Positions 43,506 through 52,382 of a stretch of DNA of 64,000 nt are shown here, piece after piece. Origin of the DNA: a bacterium (lineage in GTDB: Bacteria; Planctomycetota; Planctomycetia; Planctomycetales; Planctomycetaceae); contig WGMU01000045.1 in NCBI GenBank assembly GCA_016124895.1, forward strand, positions 1-64,000, in the 5' to 3' direction. The notes beneath the pieces were generated by a model. That model was given only the letters and a program-made list of their open reading frames with translations. It was not told the origin of the DNA and made no database searches. A program made the translations under genes and the position numbers. How positions within the stretch are numbered: the first letter of the stretch is position 1; the number at the start of each line of letters is the position of its first letter.

Positions 43506-44666
43506 ATGTACAAGCTCAATGATGCTGGAATGGCGATCGTCGAATCTGCTCGCGCAGTTGCCGGCAGCACGCTGGCATCAACCGCAGTAGAAACAGACAG
43601 CCAGGCTCGCTTTCCACGGGAGTCAGTGCAGGCTTTGAGAGACGCAGGTTTCTTCGGGCTGACACTGTCGCCGGAAGTCGGGGGACAGGGACAGCCCCCG
43701 AGAACCTTCGCGGCCGTTGTCGAAGAACTGGCTCAGCGCTGCGCGTCGACGGCTATGATCTATGTGATGCACGTTTCGGCGACGCAGGCGATCGCTGCCT
43801 CACCGACGCTGACTGGCAAACAGGAACTGCTCAGCGAGATCGCCGCCGGACGTCACCTGACGACACTCGCGTTTTCAGAACGTGGATCACGATCACATTT
43901 CTGGGCACCTGTGTCGCGTCTCGAATCAGGCGGCAACGGCGAGTTTGTCACCAGTGCGAACAAGTCGTGGGTCACCTCGGCGTCACACGCGGATTCGTAC
44001 GTATCGAGCGCTCAGCAGCCGGCGGCCGGTTCGCCGCTCGAGTCCGTTCTCTACCTTGTTGACCGTGAGGCGGCTGGCGTTCAGATCGGAGACGGCTTTG
44101 ACGGGCTGGGACTGAGGGGCAATGACTCGTCGCCGGTGACCTTGAACAACGTTGCCATTCCGGCCGGCTGGCTGCTCACTGAACTCGGAGCGGGTGCGAC
44201 CGCCATGCTGGAAGTCGTACTGCCGTGGTTTGCCGTCGGAACAGCCGCCATGGCGAACGGCCTGTCCCGGGCAGCGGTATCTGCAACCTCCCGTCATCTG
44301 TCAACGGGCCGATTCGAGTCGACCGACAGCCTGCTGCGCGACCTGCCGAACCTGCGAGCGCGGCTGGCGCAGATGAGCGTACGGACGGAACAGTCGCGGG
44401 CTTTGCTGGCTCACACAACGCGGGCCATGGAACAGCCGGACGCAATGACGCCGCTGTTCGTCCTTCAGGCAAGGCTGGCGGCGATCCAGGCAGCAACGGA
44501 CGTGACGGACCTGGCAATGAAGGCCTGTGGTGGCGCCGCGTTCTCTCGACAACTCGGCATCGAGCGGCTGTTTCGCGACGCTCGCGCCGGCTGGGTCATG
44601 GCCCCAACCGCCGATCATCTGCAGGAATTCGTGGGTCGGGCACTCACGGGCCTGCCCCTGTTCTGA
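43506..44666 (+). CDS. Acyl-CoA dehydrogenase-like flavoprotein
   Basis: 386 aa from ATG 43506 (AAGGA 6 nt upstream). Full three-domain ACAD fold: N-terminal helices (RESVQALRDAGFFGLTLSPEVGGQGQ), middle beta domain (LAFSERGSRSHFWAPVS..., NKSWVTSASHADSYV), C-terminal helices (GTAAMANGLSRAAV, LRARLAQMSVRTEQSRALL, DLAMKACGGAAFSRQLGIERLFRDARAGWVMAPTADHL). The catalytic Glu of classical ACADs (near GYEG/E376) is not evident, and the C-terminal DARAGWVMAPT resembles the DszC/SfnC/NcnH flavin monooxygenase branch (two-component FMNH2-dependent). It is therefore more likely an oxygenase than a fatty-acid dehydrogenase. First of a three-gene set. Confidence 0.82.
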   Translation: MYKLNDAGMAIVESARAVAGSTLASTAVETDSQARFPRESVQALRDAGFFGLTLSPEVGGQGQPPRTFAAVVEELAQRCASTAMIYVMHVSATQAIAASPTLTGKQELLSEIAAGRHLTTLAFSERGSRSHFWAPVSRLESGGNGEFVTSANKSWVTSASHADSYVSSAQQPAAGSPLESVLYLVDREAAGVQIGDGFDGLGLRGNDSSPVTLNNVAIPAGWLLTELGAGATAMLEVVLPWFAVGTAAMANGLSRAAVSATSRHLSTGRFESTDSLLRDLPNLRARLAQMSVRTEQSRALLAHTTRAMEQPDAMTPLFVLQARLAAIQAATDVTDLAMKACGGAAFSRQLGIERLFRDARAGWVMAPTADHLQEFVGRALTGLPLF

Positions 44667-44764
44667 CACGATCAACGCCAGTCGGGCAGTTGTCCGGCTT
44701 CGCAAAGAGACAACCAGGCTGACAGAGCAGGCTGTGCGCCGGTCAGCGATTTCAGGAAACTCAC

Positions 44765-45580
44765 ATGGCAATGGACGAGACCATTCTGCTGGGAGCCGTC
44801 GCTTACGATCCGAAGGTCGTCGCGATCTGGGAAGGCATTCGGGACTACTTCAATAACTCGGAAGCAGCCTTCGACTTCGTGCTGTTTTCAAACTACGAAC
44901 GGCAGGTCACGGCGCTGCTGGCCGGGCATATCGACATTGCCTGGAACACGCCGTTGGCGCACGTGCGCGTACAGCACCACACGCAGGGGAAATCGCTGTC
45001 GCTGGGAATGCGGGATGCTGACCAGGACTTCCATTCGCGGCTGATCGTGCGCACGGATGCGGGAATTCAAGGGCCGCAGGATCTGGCTGGAAAGACGCTG
45101 GCTGTCGGCAGTCGCGATTCCACTCAGGCCCGCATCCTCCCGCTGCACTTTCTGCAGCAGGAAGGCGTGGATCTGAAGACGGTCAGACTGCTGTCGTTCG
45201 ACACGGATGTCGGCAAGCATGGAGACACCGGCACCAGCGAGCTGGACGTTCTGCAGGCGCTCCGCAATGGCGATGCTCAGGCCGGGACGATCGGTGATCT
45301 GATCTGGGTGCTCGAACAGTCGGCGGGCCACATCGATACGGGATTGATCCAGTCGGTCTGGACGTCTCCGGGCTTCGATCACTGCATGTTCGACGCGCTG
45401 CCGGATCTTGATCCAGGAAAGATCGCGCGGTTCACAACGGCACTGTTCGGCATGACCTGGGAAAACCCGGAACATCGTCGCCTGCTGGAACTCGAAGGCC
45501 TGAAGGAGTGGAAGCCGCCGCGTGAAGCAGGCTACGACAGCCTGCGAGCCGCGCTGGCCGATCAGGGCTATCCGTTATGA
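44765..45580 (+). CDS. PhnD/SsuA-like substrate-binding protein without signal peptide
   Basis: 271 aa. Periplasmic-binding-protein type II fold of the PhnD branch: LGAVAYDPKVVAIWEGIRDYFN, NYERQVTALLAGHIDIAWNTPLAHVRV, GIQGPQDLAGKTLAVGSRDSTQARILPLHFLQQEG, LDVLQALRNGDAQAGTIGDLIWV. No signal peptide is visible and no ABC permease genes are near. Such orphan, cytoplasmic PhnD-like proteins are seen as ligand-binding or catalytic components of biosynthetic clusters. It is followed by an ATGA overlap with the next gene. The ligand is unknown. Confidence 0.85.
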   Translation: MAMDETILLGAVAYDPKVVAIWEGIRDYFNNSEAAFDFVLFSNYERQVTALLAGHIDIAWNTPLAHVRVQHHTQGKSLSLGMRDADQDFHSRLIVRTDAGIQGPQDLAGKTLAVGSRDSTQARILPLHFLQQEGVDLKTVRLLSFDTDVGKHGDTGTSELDVLQALRNGDAQAGTIGDLIWVLEQSAGHIDTGLIQSVWTSPGFDHCMFDALPDLDPGKIARFTTALFGMTWENPEHRRLLELEGLKEWKPPREAGYDSLRAALADQGYPL

Positions 45581-46842
45581 GTGCCCAGACAACGGCGGCA
45601 GTCGCGATCGATAGCGGCGAACTGTCGATGGGCGGCGGCCTGCTCGCGCTGCTGCGGCCTGCGCTGCAGTTGCTCGAACCCGGCGGCGTCCTGGCGGTGA
45701 ATTCTCTGTGCGACGGTCTGCAGGATGACCTGGCCGTCTGGTGTAACGTGCAGCATCACGAGTACCTGGGACACGACTCGGCACCGGGGGCTACCGACTC
45801 GGTGCTGCGTCGGCATCTGATTCGTCGCGGACGTCTTTCGACCGAGGTCGGACAGCGAGAAACGGGGATGCGGCTGGCTTCGCACGACGGGCGTCTTTCT
45901 GCCGCGGAAATGCTGTCAACAGTCCCCATGCCGGACAGCGCCGACCCGTTCAGCGGGTTTGCTCCACGTGGTGCGCAGGTCGAACCTGGCGGACCGCGTT
46001 ATCCGTTCGATCTGCTGGAACGCGATCATGTGGCTCCGCCGGAAGTAGCCCGGCTGTACGATCAGGCGGTCGAATCGCAGTGGGATGCCAATCGGGACAT
46101 TGCGTGGGACCAGTTGCCGTCCCATCCGGCGGCTCTGGAGCGCGCGATCGATCAGGTCTTCACGTTTCTCGCCGAGAATGAACTGTCCGCGCTGTATGTT
46201 CCGTCGCGATTCGTGTCCCGCATCCATCCGGCCTACGCCGAAGTCGCGATGTTTCTGTCGACTCAGATGGCCGACGAGGCACGGCATATCGACGTGTTTC
46301 TGAAACGGGCTCGCGCCGGTGGCGGCGGACTGGGCGTCTCGTCCGCGACCACCTCGCAGTCACTGCTGACGCTCCTTGAACTGACGGACTTCACCGAAGC
46401 CGCCTTCCTGCTGGCCGTTCTGGGCGAGGGAACGTTCCTCGATCTGCTGCGTTTCATCGAGGACCATGCGCCGGATGAAGTCACTGCGGATATCGTCCGC
46501 CGTGCCCGCAATGACGAAACCCGTCATGTGCATTTCGGTCTGGCTCACGTTCGACATGCACTGGCACATGACACCGGTCTGTACACACGGCTTGAGAATG
46601 CCGTACGCCGTCGAGCCACTCGAATGGCCGGAGCGGGCGGAGTTCCACCCTCGCTGCAGGATGGTCTGACGGTACTGGCAGCCGGCAGCACGGCCCCGCA
46701 GGACGTGGCCCGAGGACACGATGCCTTTCGGGAACTGCTCGACGAAATGCACGGCAACCGGATCAAACGCCTCGAACACGCCGGCTTTACTTCTGACCAG
46801 GCCCGCATTTTGTCTGATCTGCACACCCCGAATTTCATGTAA
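45577..46842 (+). CDS. Fusion of a TusA-like domain and a ferritin-like diiron oxygenase domain
   Basis: 421 aa; the start overlaps the previous stop (ATGA). Residues ~20-65 (LLRPALQLLEPGGVLAVNSLCDGLQDDLAVWCNVQHHEYLG) look like a TusA/SirA sulfur-carrier fold, with Cys56 in the usual region (WC). Residues ~185-335 form a four-helix bundle with E202, E234-x2-H237 (EARH), E284 and E314-x2-H317 (ETRH): the complete R2/AurF-type diiron ligand set. Together with the ACAD-like flavoprotein and the binding protein it suggests an oxidative step on a sulfur- or carbon-containing small molecule. Domain readings are from motifs. Confidence 0.72.
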   Translation: MSAQTTAAVAIDSGELSMGGGLLALLRPALQLLEPGGVLAVNSLCDGLQDDLAVWCNVQHHEYLGHDSAPGATDSVLRRHLIRRGRLSTEVGQRETGMRLASHDGRLSAAEMLSTVPMPDSADPFSGFAPRGAQVEPGGPRYPFDLLERDHVAPPEVARLYDQAVESQWDANRDIAWDQLPSHPAALERAIDQVFTFLAENELSALYVPSRFVSRIHPAYAEVAMFLSTQMADEARHIDVFLKRARAGGGGLGVSSATTSQSLLTLLELTDFTEAAFLLAVLGEGTFLDLLRFIEDHAPDEVTADIVRRARNDETRHVHFGLAHVRHALAHDTGLYTRLENAVRRRATRMAGAGGVPPSLQDGLTVLAAGSTAPQDVARGHDAFRELLDEMHGNRIKRLEHAGFTSDQARILSDLHTPNFM

Positions 46843-47090
46843 CGGCGAGTTCAGATCACGTCTCCGTTCGTTCGAAATTCCGATGCAAAATGCCCTGAGA
46901 TCGGTGCTGGAATCTGAATCTGAAATCTCAGAACCAGTGAACTCGAACGATCGAATGTTTCACAACTTCCACTGAAACACGCAATCCGCTCGAAACTCAA
47001 CGCGCTCGGCAACTTGAGGTGACGGGCCTTGCGCTTCCGCGAGGCTGTGTCCCAGCGCCGTCCGTGTGGATCGGTGGACCAGACCGCGCC

Positions 47091-48521
47091 TTACAGCAAC
47101 CCGGTGATCGGTGCCCCTTCAGCGAGCAGGTTGTACGGGCGGTTCTGCCGATCGAAGGCTTCCAGATTGTGGATGCCCATCAGGTCATACACGGTTTTCG
47201 TCACGTCCGCCGGAGTGACCGGGTTGTCGGCCGGGTACTCGCCGTAACGGTCGCTGGTCCCGAACGCCTGCCCGCCGCGAATGCCACCGCCCGCCATGAC
47301 ATCAGTCAGGCAGTGAGTCCAGTGATCGCGGCCGGCACCGGAAGTTCCGCCGGAACGCGGGTCGCCGATCTTCGGCTTACGGCCCATCTCACTGGTGATG
47401 AGCAGCAGCGTCTCATCGAGCAGCCCGCGATCCGCGAGGTCCTCCACCAGCGCCGAGAAGCACTGATCGAACTCCGGCAGCAGGTCGTCCTTCAGACAGT
47501 TGAAGTTGTTGCCGTGCGTGTCCCAGCTCCCGGCACTGCGGCACTTCTTTGCCAGCGGAGTCCCGATTCCCTGGCCAAGCCAGAAGACGGTGATAAAGGG
47601 CACTTCGGCTTCGACCAGTCGCCGTGCCAGCAGCAGACTCATCGCGTTGACCGAGTCTCCGTAGCGCTGCCGCACGGCTTCCGGCTCTGACCCGACGTCA
47701 AACGCGGTCGCAGTTTGAGACGACGCCAGCAGCGAAATCGCTCGATCCGCCTGCCGGTCCCAGGTCTGCACCTGAGCCGCCTGATCAACGCTGCGTCGCG
47801 CAGAATCGATCGACGCGAGCAGTTCACTGCGGCGCGTTAATCGCGGCCGGTCGACGCCGGCCTGCAGCGTCAGCGACGGAGCGTGAAACTTCAGCGGCTC
47901 GTCGCGACTGGCCTCCAGATACAGCGGATCGTGCTCGACGCCGATCCGGGCCGCGAACTGCCCTGGCCGCGTGTACGGCTTGCGGCTGGGCATGTGCGGC
48001 AGCGTGATCGCGTTCGGCAGCGACGGATGCCGCGGCCGCCGCGAGCCCACGACGCAGCCCATGTATGGCCAGTCGTCCGGGTATGGCCGCCGGTCATTGC
48101 CCTGCGTTCGAAACGTAACGTCCGGCTCGTGCCCCGTCAGGTTGTAGTAGTAGCCGGCGTGATGATCGTTGGTGTTGACCGAGCCGCTGACGGAATTCAC
48201 CAGAGCCAGATGATGCGCCTGCATCGCCAGCCGCGGCAGATGCTCGCACAGGGTGACTCCAGGAGCCGACGTCGCGATCGGCTGAAACGGTCCGCGATAC
48301 TCGAACGGCGCCTGCGGCTTCAAGTCCCACATATCGAGATGCGAAGCGCCTCCGCACAGGAAGAACAGGATCGTCGACTTCGCCCGCCCGCTCTTCGCTG
48401 TTGAGGTTTCTGCAGTGACACGCTGCGCCCCGCCAAACGTCATCCCGGCCCCGCCGAGCGCTGACGCCACCAGAAACGTCCGCCGCGAAGAGCCGTCAGC
48501 CGAGGGAAGCACTTCTGCCAT
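47091..48521 (-). CDS. DUF1501 protein, Tat-exported (second copy)
   Basis: 476 aa from ATG 48521 (MAEVLPS); the longer frame is rejected because the twin-arginine leader (SSRRTFLVASALGGAGMTFGG) follows this start. DUF1501 motifs: ILFFLCGGASHLDMWDLKP, SWDTHGNNF, LLLITSEMGRKPKIG, GAGRDHWTHCLTDVMAGGGIRGGQAFG and a C-terminal DVTKTVYDLMGI. About 250 nt separate it from the upstream hydrolase on the same strand. Function of the family unknown; probably an exported hydrolase-like enzyme. Confidence 0.92.
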   Translation of the reverse strand: MAEVLPSADGSSRRTFLVASALGGAGMTFGGAQRVTAETSTAKSGRAKSTILFFLCGGASHLDMWDLKPQAPFEYRGPFQPIATSAPGVTLCEHLPRLAMQAHHLALVNSVSGSVNTNDHHAGYYYNLTGHEPDVTFRTQGNDRRPYPDDWPYMGCVVGSRRPRHPSLPNAITLPHMPSRKPYTRPGQFAARIGVEHDPLYLEASRDEPLKFHAPSLTLQAGVDRPRLTRRSELLASIDSARRSVDQAAQVQTWDRQADRAISLLASSQTATAFDVGSEPEAVRQRYGDSVNAMSLLLARRLVEAEVPFITVFWLGQGIGTPLAKKCRSAGSWDTHGNNFNCLKDDLLPEFDQCFSALVEDLADRGLLDETLLLITSEMGRKPKIGDPRSGGTSGAGRDHWTHCLTDVMAGGGIRGGQAFGTSDRYGEYPADNPVTPADVTKTVYDLMGIHNLEAFDRQNRPYNLLAEGAPITGLL

Positions 48522-48833
48522 TGTTTGAGACTCCGAATCAACCGGGATCAGGGGCGAGCCACCGTACCGATAACTTCGCGACGAGAACAACCCGCTTCCT
48601 GCTCTGGCGAGAGCCCACAAGCCATTGCTGGACCTGCAATCACGGCAATTGCCGACCACGAAAAGCTCGAAAGACGCGAAAAAGACAGAGCGGCTTTTCG
48701 TGTCTTTCGATTTTTTCCTGGTTACCCTCGAGTCCTCCGTCAGTCCGACGGCCCGGTCCAGGTGGACTGCCCGGATATTCTGTACTGTCTGCTCCCGCAG
48801 GCATCGGGTCCGGCCGGAAGCGATGGCCGCGCA

Positions 48834-50984
48834 TCAGTGGCTTGCATTTGCTCCCCACGGATCGAGTTGCCGGAGCCCTCGCGACTTCAGCTCGGCGTAA
48901 CAGTCCGGGAGATCGAAGCTGGCGAGAACGTTTGGCAGCAGTTGCGACAGCGGCCACGTGTAGTTTTCGGTCTCGGCGATGTCGGAGTAACTCGTCAGAG
49001 CATTCTTCAGCGTTACCTGTCTGACCTGATCACTGAGGACGGCGGCGAACGTCGCCGGGAGCGTTCCCCAGCCGCGGGCAATCAGATGCACTTCGGTGTG
49101 GCCGATTGAGGCCAGCCAGTCGAGCACGCGCAGAACGTCGAGCGTCTTCTGGCCGACGTACGGCCGATCGAGCATCAGGCTGTGGCTCGCGTAGAAATAG
49201 TCGCTGCCGTACGGCGTGTGGAACGAGCCGGGGCTGCAGGTGTTCGGCAGCGACTCGCCGACGCCGCGCACATCGCAGGCGAAGAACGGCGTGTCGGGTT
49301 CGGCCTTGATCACGTCGCGAATCAGCGGCTCCTCGTGCAGTTCAGTATCGGCCGAGAGGTGCGATACATACAGGATCGCGCGCTGGCTGGCTCGCGGCGG
49401 ACGCGAGTGCCAGCGTTCGTCAGTCAGCCGGTAGACGCTCGTCAGAATGCCGGGCTCGATTTCAATCTCATAAGCCATCGCAAACTGCGTTGGGTATCCG
49501 CGCGCGGCAAGGTGCCGATAGTTGCGGTAGTCGGGAGCACCGCCGCGTTTCGTCGGCAGTCTCAGGACGTCGGTGACGGCCTGTCGCAGAGCCTCACCCC
49601 GCAGCGACTTTCTGGCGGCGGCGAGGCTCTTTGACTTCTCTCGCGTGAAGTCGAAGACCGTTTTCGTGCCCGGCAGTTCGACGACCTGGCCGTGCGGCGT
49701 ACACCAGAGCGTCTCGTCTTTCTCGATTGTGATCTCCGGCTCGGCAGTGAAGGCGACATCTCCCGTCGCACGCAGCACGCCGTTGAAGTCGCCCTCGCCG
49801 CTGGCCGGAATCCCGGTCGCCCGGTTGAACCACGAAAACATGGCTTCGCGGTTTTCCTGTGAGTAGCCGTGCCCCGTCGGGCCGTAAAAGAGGGCGACGT
49901 TGTCTTCGGCATCGAGCAGCCGGTACAGCCGCCGCAGTCGCTCGTACGTTTCTTCGGAACCTCGCACGTCGAAGTAGTCGCGTTCCTTGGCGAGAATGAT
50001 GACTGGTTTCGGCGCCATTGCGGCCAGAAAGTCGGCGTGGTCGAGACCGAGTGCCAGCGCAGCGGGCGGGCACTGTTCGGTGTCCTGCGGCAGTTCGTTT
50101 TCGAGGTTGCGGCGGAATGTCGTGACGAAACAGCTCGGAGCCGCCATCGCCCACCGCTGCTCGACGCCGCACAGCCAGGTGGTCATGGTCCCGCCGCCCG
50201 AGTTGCCCGTCACGCCGACGCGCTGGGGATCCACCTCAGGCCGCGTCAGCAGATAGTCGAGTGCCCGCACGCCGTCCCACGCGCGCCAGGCTCCGAAGAA
50301 TTCGCCGACCAGAAACTGCTGATTGCCCGCGTGCAGATGTTCGCGCACGCCGACGCCGACCTTCGATTTGAGAGCCTCATCTGCGTACTGCAGCCGCTCG
50401 CCCTGGCCGATCGGATCGTAAATCAGGCAGACGTACCCCAGCCGCGCGAGTCCCTGAGCGAACGACTGATACGCGGTCTCGGCCTTGCCATTTGTTGAAT
50501 GCCCGCACGTCCCGACGACGGCCGGCAATGGCCCCGCCTTGTCCTTCGGGAGGTAGAGATTCGCCGTGACCGGGAAGCCCGGCCGACTCTCGAAGATGAC
50601 GTTCTCGATGCGGTAAGCGTCGCGTTCGACCGTGCCGGTGACGCGAGCCTTGAGCGGCGTCCGCTCCGGCTCCGGCCCAAACGACTTCCGAATCCGCTCC
50701 TGCGCCGAGCAAACATACGCTTCCGCATCTGCCTTTGTCTTCAACTGTCCCAGCGCCCGCAGGTGCCGCCGCTCATTGAGTCGAACCTGCCGGACGAAAA
50801 ACTCATGAACCATCCGCGGAAAGCGGTTCGGCGGTCCGAGCTGCGAATCCTCCGCAAACATCGCCGTACTCAGTACCGGAGCTAACGGGCTGGCCACTAG
50901 ACCCGCACTCACCATGCGGATCAACTCACGTCGGGACACATTGCCGTTATGAGACACTGGCGACGCAACAGAGTGAATGAGCAT
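48834..50984 (-). CDS. Large secreted alpha/beta hydrolase, acetylxylan-esterase-like
   Basis: 716 aa. Tat-like leader (SRRELIRMVSAGLVASPLAPVLS). The first hydrolase unit has RPGFPVTANLYLP, GTCGHSTNGKA (oxyanion), IGQGERLQ, GVTGNSGGGTMTTWL with the nucleophile Ser in G-x-S-x-G, DHADFLAAMAPKPVIILA with Asp, and FYGPTGHGYS with His: a full triad. Residues ~480-716 form a second alpha/beta-hydrolase-like unit (ACDVRGVGESLP, HLIARGWGTLPATFAAVLS) whose GxSxG is replaced by GWGT, so it is probably non-catalytic. Length is about twice that of single-domain esterases. Likely acts on plant or algal polysaccharide esters. Confidence 0.85.
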   Translation of the reverse strand: MLIHSVASPVSHNGNVSRRELIRMVSAGLVASPLAPVLSTAMFAEDSQLGPPNRFPRMVHEFFVRQVRLNERRHLRALGQLKTKADAEAYVCSAQERIRKSFGPEPERTPLKARVTGTVERDAYRIENVIFESRPGFPVTANLYLPKDKAGPLPAVVGTCGHSTNGKAETAYQSFAQGLARLGYVCLIYDPIGQGERLQYADEALKSKVGVGVREHLHAGNQQFLVGEFFGAWRAWDGVRALDYLLTRPEVDPQRVGVTGNSGGGTMTTWLCGVEQRWAMAAPSCFVTTFRRNLENELPQDTEQCPPAALALGLDHADFLAAMAPKPVIILAKERDYFDVRGSEETYERLRRLYRLLDAEDNVALFYGPTGHGYSQENREAMFSWFNRATGIPASGEGDFNGVLRATGDVAFTAEPEITIEKDETLWCTPHGQVVELPGTKTVFDFTREKSKSLAAARKSLRGEALRQAVTDVLRLPTKRGGAPDYRNYRHLAARGYPTQFAMAYEIEIEPGILTSVYRLTDERWHSRPPRASQRAILYVSHLSADTELHEEPLIRDVIKAEPDTPFFACDVRGVGESLPNTCSPGSFHTPYGSDYFYASHSLMLDRPYVGQKTLDVLRVLDWLASIGHTEVHLIARGWGTLPATFAAVLSDQVRQVTLKNALTSYSDIAETENYTWPLSQLLPNVLASFDLPDCYAELKSRGLRQLDPWGANASH

Positions 50985-51121
50985 TGAAGTCCTCGCGTTG
51001 AAAATCTGTGTGACGATCCTTGCGGCGTCGGGACATTAAAGATGGATGAGTTTTCTGCTGCGAGAGTACCGGTATACACTCTGAGTGCTGTGCTGGTGTC
51101 CGTCTCTGGCCACTGGAGGAC

Positions 51122-52288
51122 GTGAGTGTGTTTTCACAAACGTATTGGCTGACTTCGCTATTTGCACCGATGGCCTCGGGACACCTTCTCGCCGTAAACG
51201 ACGTACAACGTGGCCTGGTCGATTCGGAAGTAATCGACTGGAACCTGTTCCTGATTGGCGTTGCGGCACTCTCTTCGACTGCCCTGGCCGTCCTGCTGAT
51301 TCGGTATGGATCAGTCACTATCGTCGATGTCTTGTGTTCGCCGTACGAGCAGTACAGGCAGGGGGCTGAGTATCTGAAGAAGCTGGCCCGCATTTCGACG
51401 GCAACGAGAACAGCCAGGCACAGAGCCAACCCTTGGTCGTATCTTCTGGCCGAAGGGCCTGTCCTGACGGGCCTCACGTTTGCCGCATTTCTATTCGCAT
51501 ACCACTTTGGGCTGATCTTTGATCGGGCTGCAGATTCGTATGTCGATTTCTATGCCCGTGTAATCGGTCAGCCCGAGGACAGCGAAATCAAACAGGTGAT
51601 CTTCAAGTATGTGTATCCGGATCAACCGCCGCATCACAAAGGAAAGCTGAGTGCCGCGTATTACAACGCGCGAGCATTTCTTACGCAGGATGAAGACCTC
51701 AAAGGGTCAATTACGTACATGCAGACGAAAATAGCGTTGGCCAGGGCATGGTGTCTGTGCTTCTCGCTGATGTTTGTGGCACTTGTCTGGGGAGAGTGGC
51801 GTGCCCGAACAGCATTACCGTCAAGCAGACACCCAGAAGGACGAAAACTGCTTTCGATTTCTCTGACTCTACTTGGGCTGTCCTGCCTGCTCTGGCTGTT
51901 ATACAAGCTGGCGCCCGATAGTCTTTCCGACACAGATGTCGGCAAGCTGGCAGAGAAATACAGTTGCCTTCGAATGACGACGGAGTGCATTTCTCTGTGG
52001 GCTGCCCGCGGAAGCCTACTGGCAATCGGACTTGATTCGCTTCTGGTCTTCTCCGCAGGAATGCAAGGCAGTATGCCCGACATCGGCTTTCGGAAAAGCA
52101 CGATGGCAGTCTGGGTATTCGCAACCCTGTCGCTGTCTGGCTGGTACGCGTGGAGTGACTACGAGCGGGAGATCGACGGAAAGATCTTTACAAGCTACAG
52201 GATGCTGAATTCCGGCGACGCACCTCCGCCGTGCTCCGATCGTCCGTATCCTGTCCCCTTGAGTGAAAGGAAGGCATCGGCAGATTGA
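51122..52288 (+). CDS. Membrane protein of unknown function
   Basis: 388 aa, GTG start. Hydrophobic segments: FLIGVAALSSTALAVLLI, LTGLTFAAFLFAYHFGLIF, ARAWCLCFSLMFVALVWG, LLSISLTLLGLSCLLWLLYKL, and STMAVWVFATLSLSGWYAW, with a ~90-residue external loop after the second. No domain recognised. Cys-containing loop and lack of repeats give no clue. Start at 51122 is not certain. Confidence 0.6.
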   Translation: MSVFSQTYWLTSLFAPMASGHLLAVNDVQRGLVDSEVIDWNLFLIGVAALSSTALAVLLIRYGSVTIVDVLCSPYEQYRQGAEYLKKLARISTATRTARHRANPWSYLLAEGPVLTGLTFAAFLFAYHFGLIFDRAADSYVDFYARVIGQPEDSEIKQVIFKYVYPDQPPHHKGKLSAAYYNARAFLTQDEDLKGSITYMQTKIALARAWCLCFSLMFVALVWGEWRARTALPSSRHPEGRKLLSISLTLLGLSCLLWLLYKLAPDSLSDTDVGKLAEKYSCLRMTTECISLWAARGSLLAIGLDSLLVFSAGMQGSMPDIGFRKSTMAVWVFATLSLSGWYAWSDYEREIDGKIFTSYRMLNSGDAPPPCSDRPYPVPLSERKASAD

Positions 52289-52382
52289 CCGATGCTTCTC
52301 GATCCGGCGCAGTTGCAGGCGTTGCCAGGTGCGCTCCAGACTGACCGTCCCACCCGCTCGTCCTGCCTCAGGAGCACTCACC

